The notes beneath the pieces are model-generated. The model was not told the DNA's origin. It did no database searches and worked only from the letters and a program-made list of their open reading frames with translations. The translations under genes and the position numbers were made by a program. From positions 1 to 56,472 of the forward strand of contig CAWULT010000016.1 of assembly GCA_963923455.1 (NCBI GenBank): a DNA stretch of 56,472 nucleotides, written 5' to 3'. Of this stretch, positions 49,988 through 56,472 are shown piece after piece. Every line of letters starts with the position of its first letter. Positions within the stretch are counted from its first letter, which is position 1. Source of the DNA: CAWULT01 sp963923455 (GTDB lineage Bacteria > Acidobacteriota > Vicinamibacteria > Vicinamibacterales > UBA2999).

Positions 49988-51072
49988 CGCGGGCGTACCT
50001 GCACGGCTGCAACTATCCGTGGTCCACCGACGGGCGCACCGTCTACTACGGGCTGGACTTCGGCGCCAACGTCTGGGGCTCGCACCTCGGCGTGTCGACA
50101 CGCCGGGCGGCGATTGCGGCGGACTTCGCCGCGATGGCTGCTCTCGGCTTCACCACGGTCCGGTGGTTCGCCTTCTGCGACGGCCGCTCGGGCATCGTCT
50201 ACGACGACCGCGGCCTGCCGGCCGGCCTCGACGCGTACGTGTTCGACGACCTCGACTCGGCGCTCGAGATCGCGCGTGAGCACGGGATTCGCGTGGTCCT
50301 CGTCCTGCTCGACCACCGGTGGATGTTCGAGGGGCTGGTCGACGCGGTGCCGGACCCGGTGACCGGCGCCGTCCTGCAGGCGTGCCTGCCGGACGGGCGC
50401 GCCAACGTCTTGCTGACCCATGCGGGGCGCGTGGCCCTGATCGAGCGTGTGCTGGCGCCGGTCGTGACCCGGTACGCGTCCGCCGGCGCGCGGCCGGACC
50501 TCGCGGGGCAGGTGGCGGCCTTCGAACTGATGAACGAGCCCGACTTCGTGATCGAGGAGTGGGAGCGGGACCTCAGTTCCCGGGTCCGCCGGCCGTTGCC
50601 GTTCGAGGCCATGGCGTGGCTGGTGAGCACGTTCAGCGATCTCGTGCACGCGCGCTCGTCGGCGCTCGCGACGCTGGCGGCTGCGCGGGTGCGCAACCTC
50701 TGGGCCTGGGACGACCCCGACCTGGGCCTCGACGTGGTCCAGGTGCACAGCTATCCCGACACCCGGCGGGCGATCGACGATGACGTCTACGGCCGCCACG
50801 CGTCGACCCTGGGCGTGCGGCGCCCAGTGCTGCTCGGCGAGTTCCCGGCCAACGGCCCCGAGCAGCATCCGGCCGGCGCGTGCCCGCCGGCGACCACGCT
50901 GGACGACTACCTGCGCTTCACGGTGGAGCAGGGCTACGCCGGCGCGTGGCCGTGGAGCTTCAGCGGCACCGACGCCTACGGCCGGCTGCCGGAGGGGCCC
51001 CTCCGCCGGTTCGCCGAGCGGCATCCGCACCTCGTCAACCCGCGCTGCCGCTTCCTCCCGCCGCCGCCGTGA
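49984..51072 (+). CDS. Glycoside hydrolase clan GH-A-like (GH5-type) protein
   Basis: A 362-residue TIM-barrel protein without a signal peptide. GTG start at 49984 overlaps the stop of the VWFA/TPR gene. Features of clan GH-A: a strand FTTVRWFAFCDG after helix 1, the acid/base Glu185 in FELMNEPDF, HSYPDT at about 255-260 and the nucleophile Glu286 in LLGEFPAN, followed by AGAWPWSFSGTD with the conserved Trp. The enzyme would hydrolyse a beta-linked glycan, but the subfamily is not clear. Translational coupling to a large exported protein suggests the substrate or product is linked to the envelope. Missing signal peptide suggests a cytoplasmic role, or that export is unusual. Confidence 0.75.
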   Translation: MTRAYLHGCNYPWSTDGRTVYYGLDFGANVWGSHLGVSTRRAAIAADFAAMAALGFTTVRWFAFCDGRSGIVYDDRGLPAGLDAYVFDDLDSALEIAREHGIRVVLVLLDHRWMFEGLVDAVPDPVTGAVLQACLPDGRANVLLTHAGRVALIERVLAPVVTRYASAGARPDLAGQVAAFELMNEPDFVIEEWERDLSSRVRRPLPFEAMAWLVSTFSDLVHARSSALATLAAARVRNLWAWDDPDLGLDVVQVHSYPDTRRAIDDDVYGRHASTLGVRRPVLLGEFPANGPEQHPAGACPPATTLDDYLRFTVEQGYAGAWPWSFSGTDAYGRLPEGPLRRFAERHPHLVNPRCRFLPPPP

Positions 51073-51149
51073 CGATGCCGACGCTGCGCCAGGCGTCGTG
51101 GCTCGTCGCGCGCCGCCGCCAGGTGATCGCGTGCCCCCGGATGGGTCGG

Positions 51150-51986
51150 TCACCGCGGCGTTGCGCAGTAGGCGGCGGGCAGGGGTTCGACGGCGACCGG
51201 GTGGGACCAGAGCTGCCGCATCACGGCGGCCACCTGCTCCGGCCGCCCGCTGGTGACGAACCGCTCGGTTGCCGCCCGGCCTTCCGGCGCCAGCAGGCCG
51301 GCGGCGGCGAGCCGGCGCCGCAGCTCCCGCGCCACGGGGCCGGACGGATCCAGGATGGCGACCTCGGGGCCCGCGACCGCGCGGATCACCGGCGCCAGGA
51401 ACGGGTAGTGGGTGCAGCCCAGCACCAGCGTGTCGGCGCCGCGCGCGAGCACCGGCCGGACGTGGCGTTCGACCACCGCGACGGCCTCACCGCCGTCGAG
51501 CGTCCCGCGCTCTACCAGCTCCACGAAGCCCGGACAGGCCTGCATGATGACGTCGACGCCGCTGCCGTGTGCGTTGACCAGCTTGTTCACGTTGGGGCTG
51601 GCCAGGGTGACGCTCGTGGCGAGCACGCCGACGACGCGCGATGCCGAGGCGGCCACGGCCGGCTTGATCGCCGGCTCGATCGCGACGATCGGCAGGTTGA
51701 AGCGCGACCTCAGCGCGGCCACGGCCACGCTCGTGACGGTGTTGCACGCCACGACCACGGCCTTGGCGCCCTCCCGCTGGAGGAACTCGACGAGCGCGTG
51801 GGCGCGTGCCTCGATGTAGCGCTCGCTGCGATCCCCGTAGGGCGCGAAGCCCGAATCCGCCACGTAGAGGACGCTCTCGGCCGGGAGCTCGTCTCGGATC
51901 GCCCGCAGCACGGACAGCCCTCCCACCCCGGAGTCGAATACGCCAATCGGGCGGGCGTCCTGCGTCGTGGAGGCGCTGGCGGACAC
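51150..51986 (-). CDS. murI: Glutamate racemase
   Basis: A 278-residue cytoplasmic enzyme that makes D-glutamate for peptidoglycan. IGVFDSGVGGLSVLRAI opens the protein, the first catalytic Cys81 is in VVVACNTVTS, and the second Cys191 in LGCTHYPFL. The GTG start at 51986 is four bases after the stop of the PhoD gene upstream, so it belongs to that operon even though the functions differ. No ribosome site is visible before the GTG, so translation may depend on the gene upstream. Confidence 0.94.
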   Translation of the reverse strand: MSASASTTQDARPIGVFDSGVGGLSVLRAIRDELPAESVLYVADSGFAPYGDRSERYIEARAHALVEFLQREGAKAVVVACNTVTSVAVAALRSRFNLPIVAIEPAIKPAVAASASRVVGVLATSVTLASPNVNKLVNAHGSGVDVIMQACPGFVELVERGTLDGGEAVAVVERHVRPVLARGADTLVLGCTHYPFLAPVIRAVAGPEVAILDPSGPVARELRRRLAAAGLLAPEGRAATERFVTSGRPEQVAAVMRQLWSHPVAVEPLPAAYCATPR

Positions 51987-51990
51987 GTCG

Positions 51991-53511
51991 TCAGGCTGGG
52001 GTCAGACGGGCCGAGCCGCGTGCGCACGCCAGCGACTGCGCCAGCGTCTCGGCCGCGGACGGTTCGGTCACCGTGCGCACGAAGTACCAGTCGCCCCGTG
52101 CACGCTCGGGCGTCAGCTCCAGAATCAGGTAGCCGTTGCGATCGAGGTTCAGGAACTTCAGGTGCGGCGCCGCGCTCCGGAACTCCGCCGTGTGGGGAAT
52201 CAGCTCGGGCCGTGCGGGCGAGCTGAGCGCCGGTGTCACGAACTCCACCGCGAGCGACCCTGCGCCCGTCCGAGGGTCGTAGCCCGAGAGCGGGCTGCGG
52301 GGCACGTCGAAGCCCCATGAGCTGTGGATGTCGCCGGCCAGAATCACGACGTCGCGAATGCCGTCACGCTCGAGGCAGTCGAAGATGCGGTCGCGTTCGG
52401 CCGGGTAGCCCTCCCAGAGGTCGATGCCGGACGTCGGGCTGGCCAGCGGCAGGAACGGCGAGAACATCACCTGCTGGCCGATCACCTTCCACGCGGTTCC
52501 GTTGCGCTGCGCACCGCGCAGCCGATCCAGCAGCCAGGCCTCCTGGCGGGCGCCGAGCATGGACCGGCGCGCGTCGCTCAGGCCCGGGTAGTCGCCGCTC
52601 GTGACCTGGCGGTCGCGGAACGTGCGGCCGTCGAGCATCACGAGCTCCGCCAGGCGGCCGAACGTGAAGGACCGGTAGAGCCGCGGACCTCCCTGCGCTT
52701 CACGCACCGGCAACCATTCGTAGAAAGCCTGCGCCGCGGCGGCCTTGCGGACCGGCCACGGCCCCTTGGCGGCGTCGTGGTTCGCCGCTCCGCCCGACCA
52801 GGCATCGTTGGCCGACTCGTGGTCGTCCCAGATGGCGATGAAGGGGTGTGCCGCGTGCGCGGCCTGCAAGTCCACGTCGCTGCGGTAGGTCGCGTAGCGC
52901 AGCCGGTAGTCGGCGAGCGTGACCGCCTCGGTTGGAGGCAGCGGGACGCGGCCCGAGGCCGTCCCGTCGCCGTAGACGCCGTTGGCGAACTCGTAGATGT
53001 AGTCGCCCAGATGCAGCACGGCGTCGAGGTCCGGCTTGTCGGCAATGGCCCGGTACGCGTTGAAGTAGCCGGCCGGGTAGTTCGAGCACGAGCCCACCGC
53101 CAGCCGGACCCGGGACGGATCGGCCGCGAGCGTCCGGGTGCGGCCGATCGTCGACTGCTCGCCGAACGCCTCGAAGGCGTAGTAGTAGGTCCGGCCGGGG
53201 GCGAGTCCCGCGGCGTCGACCTTCACCGTGAAGTCGCGGCTCGGACTCGCCGGCGCCGTGCCGCGGGCCACCACCTGGCGCAGCTGCTCGTCCGTGGCCA
53301 CGCGCCAGGTGACCGCGACGGGCGCCGTCGTCCCGCCGGGTGGCGTGACGCGCGTCCACAGGATCACGCGGTCCGCCAGCGGATCGCCGCTGGCCACCCC
53401 GTGACGGAACACGCGGCCGGCCGCCTGCGCCCGTTGTCCGGCCTCCGTGAGTCCCGGCAGCGCGAGCGACACGCCTGCGCCCTGGATGAACCGTCGGCGT
53501 GAGATGGCCAT
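51991..53511 (-). CDS. phoD: PhoD-family alkaline phosphatase/phosphodiesterase, second copy
   Basis: A 506-residue Tat-exported metallophosphatase. The Tat signal is MAISRRRFIQGAGVSLALPG. An N-terminal beta-sandwich (RVILWTRVTPPGG) is followed by the metal site: GSCSNYPAGYFNAYR with the Fe-ligand Cys, HLGDYIYEF, WDDHESANDAW, GQQVMFSPF and LAGDIHSSWGF. PhoD enzymes hydrolyse phosphate mono- and diesters outside the cytoplasm, using Fe and Ca. The ATG at 53511 lies three bases after the stop of a close paralogue, so it is the second of a tandem pair, and murI follows after four bases. Confidence 0.94.
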   Translation of the reverse strand: MAISRRRFIQGAGVSLALPGLTEAGQRAQAAGRVFRHGVASGDPLADRVILWTRVTPPGGTTAPVAVTWRVATDEQLRQVVARGTAPASPSRDFTVKVDAAGLAPGRTYYYAFEAFGEQSTIGRTRTLAADPSRVRLAVGSCSNYPAGYFNAYRAIADKPDLDAVLHLGDYIYEFANGVYGDGTASGRVPLPPTEAVTLADYRLRYATYRSDVDLQAAHAAHPFIAIWDDHESANDAWSGGAANHDAAKGPWPVRKAAAAQAFYEWLPVREAQGGPRLYRSFTFGRLAELVMLDGRTFRDRQVTSGDYPGLSDARRSMLGARQEAWLLDRLRGAQRNGTAWKVIGQQVMFSPFLPLASPTSGIDLWEGYPAERDRIFDCLERDGIRDVVILAGDIHSSWGFDVPRSPLSGYDPRTGAGSLAVEFVTPALSSPARPELIPHTAEFRSAAPHLKFLNLDRNGYLILELTPERARGDWYFVRTVTEPSAAETLAQSLACARGSARLTPA

Positions 53512-53514
53512 GAT

Positions 53515-55056
53515 CTACGCCTTCGTGAGCCGGGACGAGCCCCGCTCACAGACGAAGCTGGCCGCCTTCGACTCGGCGTCGGTCCGCTCCGTGACCGTCG
53601 GGACGAAGTACCAGTCGGCGAGCACCCGCTCGCGCGTGACGTCGAGCAGCACGTACCCGTGGTTGTCGCCGTCGAGGAACTTCAGGTGCGGTGTGAACAG
53701 GCGCAGCAGTGACGAGGCGCCGCGCAGCGCCGCGTCGGTGAAGAGCGGCGGCGAGCTGATGGCGGGCGTCACCAGTTCCACGGCGATCGAGCCCGCACCG
53801 GTCTTGCCGTCGTAGGTGCTGCGGTTGCGGGGGATGTCGAGCGCCCACGAGCTGTGTACGTCGCCCGTCAGCACCGCGACGTTCGTAATGCCGCCGCGCG
53901 CCAGCGCGTCGGTGATCCGGGCGCGAGCCGCCGGGTAGCCGTCCCACACGTCGGGATTCTGGACCCGCATGCCGGGCGGCGTCAGGGGCGCGAAGAGAAT
54001 CTGCTGGCCGATCAGGCGCCACGTCGTGCCCGCCTTCTGCGATGCCCGCAGCCGTTCGATCAGCCAGGCCTCCTGGACGGCGCCGAGCATCGTGCGCGAC
54101 GGGTCGTTGAGCTCGTCCGCGTTGGCCGGCTGCTTGTCGCGGAAGCTGCGCGTGTCGAGCATCACCAGGTCCACCAGGGAGCCGATGCGGAACTGGCGGT
54201 ACAGGTGGAACGCGCCCGGTCCCGACTCCCGGACCGGCATCCATTCGAGGTAGGCCTGGATCGCCACGGTCTTGCGCACCCGCCAGTCCCCGTCGAGCAG
54301 GTCGTGGTTGATGGCCCCGCCGGTCCACCAGTTGTTCGCCACCTCGTGGTCGTCCCAGACCGTGATGAAGGGATGACGCCGGTGCGCGGCCTGCAGGTCG
54401 GGGTCGCCGCGGTAGGTGGCGTACCGGGCGCGGTAGTCCGCGAGCGTGACCGCCTCCCCGGCCGGCGTCGGGACGCGCCCCAGCGCCGAGCCGTCGCCGT
54501 ACACCCCGTTGGCGAACTCGTAGATGTAGTCGCCGAGGTGCACTACGGCATCGACGTCGTCCCGGTTGGCCAGGCGGCGATAGACGTTGAAGAACCCCGC
54601 GGGATAGTTGGCGCACGACACGGATGCCAGCCGGACGCGTTCCACGCGTGCGGCCGGCAGCGTCTTCGTACGGCCGATCGGCGACTGCTCACCCGCGTAC
54701 TCGAACGCATAGTAGTACGGGCGCCCGGGTTCCAGGCCGGTGGCGTCGATCTTGACGGTGTAGTCCCGAAGCGCGGAGGTCCGCACCGTGCCCGTGCGGA
54801 CCGGCGACGACAGTCGCTCGTCGGAGGCGATGCGCCACCTCACCTCGACCGGAGCGGCCGCCGCGTGGCCCGCGGGCGGGGTGACGCGCGTCCAGAGAAC
54901 GACCTGGGTGGTCAGCGGGTCGCCGCTCGCCACTCCGTGCTGGAAACGGCCACCCGCGCCCGATGGGCCGCCGTCCCGTCCGGCGTGCAGCAGCATCGGC
55001 CAGGCCGCAGCCGAGGCCGCCGCGCCGCGTATGAACGTGCGCCGGGAAACCGCCAT
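53515..55056 (-). CDS. phoD: PhoD-family alkaline phosphatase/phosphodiesterase, first copy
   Basis: A 513-residue paralogue with the same layout: Tat signal MAVSRRTFIRGAAASAAAWP, FQHGVASGDPLTTQVVLWTR, the metal segment VSCANYPAGFFNVYR, HLGDYIYEF, WDDHEVANNWW, and LTGDVHSSWALD. The start ATG at 55056 lies seven bases behind a TACGAT hexamer (minus strand) with no ribosome site, so the message is probably leaderless; the long open frame upstream is not used. It is the first gene of phoD-phoD-murI. No PhoB box is evident, so phosphate control cannot be claimed from this sequence. Confidence 0.94.
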   Translation of the reverse strand: MAVSRRTFIRGAAASAAAWPMLLHAGRDGGPSGAGGRFQHGVASGDPLTTQVVLWTRVTPPAGHAAAAPVEVRWRIASDERLSSPVRTGTVRTSALRDYTVKIDATGLEPGRPYYYAFEYAGEQSPIGRTKTLPAARVERVRLASVSCANYPAGFFNVYRRLANRDDVDAVVHLGDYIYEFANGVYGDGSALGRVPTPAGEAVTLADYRARYATYRGDPDLQAAHRRHPFITVWDDHEVANNWWTGGAINHDLLDGDWRVRKTVAIQAYLEWMPVRESGPGAFHLYRQFRIGSLVDLVMLDTRSFRDKQPANADELNDPSRTMLGAVQEAWLIERLRASQKAGTTWRLIGQQILFAPLTPPGMRVQNPDVWDGYPAARARITDALARGGITNVAVLTGDVHSSWALDIPRNRSTYDGKTGAGSIAVELVTPAISSPPLFTDAALRGASSLLRLFTPHLKFLDGDNHGYVLLDVTRERVLADWYFVPTVTERTDAESKAASFVCERGSSRLTKA

Positions 55057-55063
55057 CCCCGGG

Positions 55064-55069
55064 ATCGTA
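55064..55069 (-). promoter_or_regulatory. -10 element TACGAT of the phoD-phoD-murI operon
   Basis: On the minus strand TACGAT ends seven bases before the ATG at 55056, a leaderless layout. Confidence 0.55.
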
Positions 55070-55141
55070 GCCCGACCGACTTCGAGGCGAAAGGGGACGC
55101 CGCCGTACCCCGCACGTGTCCCCGTGCCACCCAGATGTGCA

Positions 55142-55170
55142 TTGACAGCGGTCTTCGCCGTCGATAACGT
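55142..55170 (+). promoter_or_regulatory. Promoter TTGACA-N17-TAACGT of the DUF2946-like gene
   Basis: A perfect -35 TTGACA (55142-55147) is separated by 17 bases from TAACGT (55165-55170). The ATG at 55183 follows with AGGGGGTGG before it. This is the only full -35 consensus I found in the window. Confidence 0.55.
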
Positions 55171-55182
55171 CAGGGGGTGGTG

Positions 55183-55563
55183 ATGTACTGGGTGCGCACG
55201 GGACGGCGCTGGCTCGCGGCCGTCGCTCTCGTGTCGCTGTCGTGCGCCGGGGTGTGGTCCAGCGTGGCCCATGCCGGCGACTGTCACGACGGCGAGGCCT
55301 TGGTGGCGGTCGTCCACGACGCCTCGGCCCACGCCTTCCGCGGCGCGACCTCGACCGCCGGCGCGCACCCGCTGCACTGCGTGCTCTGTCACACGGCGCG
55401 GGTGCTGCGCCCGACGGCCGACCCCATCCACGCGTTCGTTCCGGTCGCAACCGGGGGCTTGCGCTCGCGCGTCTTCGACGCGTTCGTGACGCAGGTCTTC
55501 CCGGCCGCGCACCCGCCCCTCCGCTCACCGCCCGCGTCCGCGTCGCGCACATTGCTCGCATAG
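55183..55563 (+). CDS. DUF2946-like exported protein, putative metal-related
   Basis: A 126-residue protein with a signal peptide (WLAAVALVSLSCAGVWSSVAHA). The mature part has the segment HPLHCVLCHTARVLRP, a Cys-x-x-Cys-His motif similar to DUF2946 proteins, which are short envelope proteins frequently found next to metal-related TonB receptors; a haem site is formally possible too. The start is the ATG at 55183, after AGGGGGTGG, preferred over a GTG six bases upstream. It lies 90 bases before a ZnuD-like receptor in the same direction, with a hairpin between, so shared metal-responsive control is plausible but not shown. Confidence 0.6.
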   Translation: MYWVRTGRRWLAAVALVSLSCAGVWSSVAHAGDCHDGEALVAVVHDASAHAFRGATSTAGAHPLHCVLCHTARVLRPTADPIHAFVPVATGGLRSRVFDAFVTQVFPAAHPPLRSPPASASRTLLA

Positions 55564-55574
55564 GCCGCAGGCGC

Positions 55575-55602
55575 CGAGCGCCGCTCGCATCGCGAGCGCT
55601 CG
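55575..55602 (+). terminator. Hairpin between DUF2946-like gene and TonB receptor
   Basis: The arms 55575-55588 and 55592-55602 pair with one bulge and a three-base loop (core CCGCTCGC/GCGAGCG). It is followed about 30 bases later by a T-rich stretch (tttctttt) and then the ribosome site of the receptor gene. It could be an attenuator between the two genes. Confidence 0.4.
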
Positions 55603-55652
55603 CCGGGCCGATGCGCGGGACAGGTGTTTCTTTTCCGGCGGAGAGGTCATTC

Positions 55653-56472
55653 ATGAAGTCAGTGTTGTACGCGGGCGCGCGGGCGGCGTGCCTGTTGGTG
55701 TTCGTGTTCTCGTACGGGCTCGCCACCGCGGCATCGGCCCAGACCGGGCCCCAGCTGTCGGGGCGGTTGCTCAACTCCCTGTCCGGGGATCCCATTCCGG
55801 ACGCCGTCGTCGTGATCGAGGAATTGCGCCGGGAGGTGACGTCGGGCGCCGACGGCACCTTTGTGTTCCCGAACGTGCCGGCCGGCTCGTATCACCTGAT
55901 CGTCCGCGCGCAGGGATACTCGTCGCGCCGCACCGAGGTGATGGCCGTGCCGGCGCCGGCGCCGGTGGACGTCATGGTGGACCCCGAGCTGCACTTCGAG
56001 GAGGTGTTGTCGGTGGGCCCGGAGGCCCGCAGCCAGTTCGACTCCTTCCAGGCAACGAGCGTGCTGTCGGGCCAGGAGCTGACCAAGCAGCTCGGGATGT
56101 CGCTCGGCGCCACGCTCGAGAACCAGTCGGGCGTGACGTCGCGGAGCTTCGGCCCGGCGCCCGCGCGTCCGGTGATTCGGGGCCTCGACGGCGACCGGGT
56201 GCTGGTCCTGCAGGACGGCCAGCGCATGGGCGACCTGTCGAGCCAGTCGGGCGATCACGGAGTGACGATCAACCCGGCCTCGGCCGACCGGATCGAGGTC
56301 GTGCGCGGCCCCGCTACGCTGCTCTACGGGGCCAACGCGATCGGCGGCCTCGTCAACGTGATCACCAACGACATCCCGATGCGGCCGATCACCGGCGTGT
56401 CGGGCAACATGACCTTCGACCTCGGCACCGCGGCCAGTGAGGGCGGCGCTGCCGCCGACGTGCAGGCCGGCA
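55653..56472 (+). CDS. TonB-dependent receptor, ZnuD-like, 3' end cut by window
   Basis: The first 273 codons are present. Signal peptide 1-30 (LLVFVFSYGLATAASAQ), a carboxypeptidase-regulatory-like domain at about 33-105 (LSGRLLNSLSGDPIPDAVVV), then the plug from about 115: LSGQELTKQLGMSLGATLEN, PVIRGLDGDRVLVLQDGQ, and GDHGVTINPASADRIEVVRGP followed by LLYGANAIGGLVNVI. The Asp-His before VTINPASADRIEV is characteristic of ZnuD-type zinc receptors, so zinc or another transition metal is a reasonable substrate, by inference. GGAGAGG lies before the ATG at 55653, giving a conventional start. Barrel strands lie beyond the window. Confidence 0.85.
   Translation, partial: MKSVLYAGARAACLLVFVFSYGLATAASAQTGPQLSGRLLNSLSGDPIPDAVVVIEELRREVTSGADGTFVFPNVPAGSYHLIVRAQGYSSRRTEVMAVPAPAPVDVMVDPELHFEEVLSVGPEARSQFDSFQATSVLSGQELTKQLGMSLGATLENQSGVTSRSFGPAPARPVIRGLDGDRVLVLQDGQRMGDLSSQSGDHGVTINPASADRIEVVRGPATLLYGANAIGGLVNVITNDIPMRPITGVSGNMTFDLGTAASEGGAAADVQAG

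Noticed and set aside
55631..55640. U-tract of a terminator after the DUF2946-like gene
   Set aside because: The T-rich stretch is about 30 bases from the hairpin, too far for a standard intrinsic terminator; kept only as possible attenuator.
1..56472. CRISPR arrays, insertion sequences, phage genes, rRNA or tRNA genes
   Set aside because: I looked for regularly spaced repeats, transposase motifs, integrases and tRNA-like folds and saw none. A covariance-model scan would be decisive for RNA genes.

Overview
The window looks like a chromosomal contig from a high-GC acidobacterium, most plausibly class Vicinamibacteria. The grounds are roughly 70% GC coding DNA, two VWFA-type secreted proteins of the family described from Acidobacteria, large Oar-like TonB receptors with an N-terminal carboxypeptidase-regulatory domain, a Planctomycete/Acidobacteria-type secreted cytochrome c with a DUF1587 domain, and many secreted or Tat-exported hydrolases. 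This placement is inference; no rRNA or tRNA gene is visible.

Layout. 1-4002: a small fatty-acid/polyketide cluster (malonyltransferase, hotdog dehydratase and an N-terminal half of a ketosynthase on the minus strand; a divergent Sfp-type phosphopantetheinyl transferase). The half ketosynthase runs by a 4-base overlap into a secreted cytochrome c. 4045-9666: a minus-strand housekeeping run glyA, dinG-like helicase, secreted TPR protein, yggS-like, divIVA-like. 9703-13862: 23S rRNA methyltransferase, cupin, secreted amidase, short-chain dehydrogenase. 13863-15300: a lower-GC island with a DUF protein and a nucleotidyltransferase/small-protein pair resembling a toxin-antitoxin module. 15315-24314: frataxin/CyaY, VWFA protein, TonB receptor, a SurA_N-DsbA lipoprotein, two methyltransferases, YaeQ, an HGSNAT-like membrane protein. 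24387-37212: a catabolic-looking stretch (amidohydrolase, PQQ dehydrogenase, TonB receptor, sulfotransferase, M20 peptidase, glyoxalase-fold protein, carboxymuconolactone-decarboxylase-like protein, carboxylesterase). 37246-42360: remains of a SnoaL-like gene, an outer-membrane beta-barrel protein, quinone reductase, a second amidohydrolase, a small membrane protein and a lipocalin-like protein. 42458-55056: a phosphorus-rich stretch with two tandem ppk genes and two tandem phoD genes, with a VWFA/TPR protein, a glycosidase-like protein and murI between them. 55142-56472: a DUF2946-like secreted protein and the start of a ZnuD-like TonB receptor.

The most striking feature that is not a gene is promoter layout. 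About ten genes have a TANNNT-type -10 hexamer ending only 6-8 bases before the start codon, without a Shine-Dalgarno sequence, which predicts leaderless mRNAs. At two divergent gene pairs (glyA/rlmI-like and amidase/SDR) the -10 hexamers of the two strands overlap, and a weaker third case lies upstream of the esterase. Genes inside operons, and a minority of first genes, carry ordinary GGAGG-like sites instead. Other points to check are the truncated ketosynthase, the tandem ppk and phoD duplications, and the dead SnoaL-like gene. Gene starts below were moved inward from the longest open frames wherever a promoter, ribosome site or signal peptide decided the matter.
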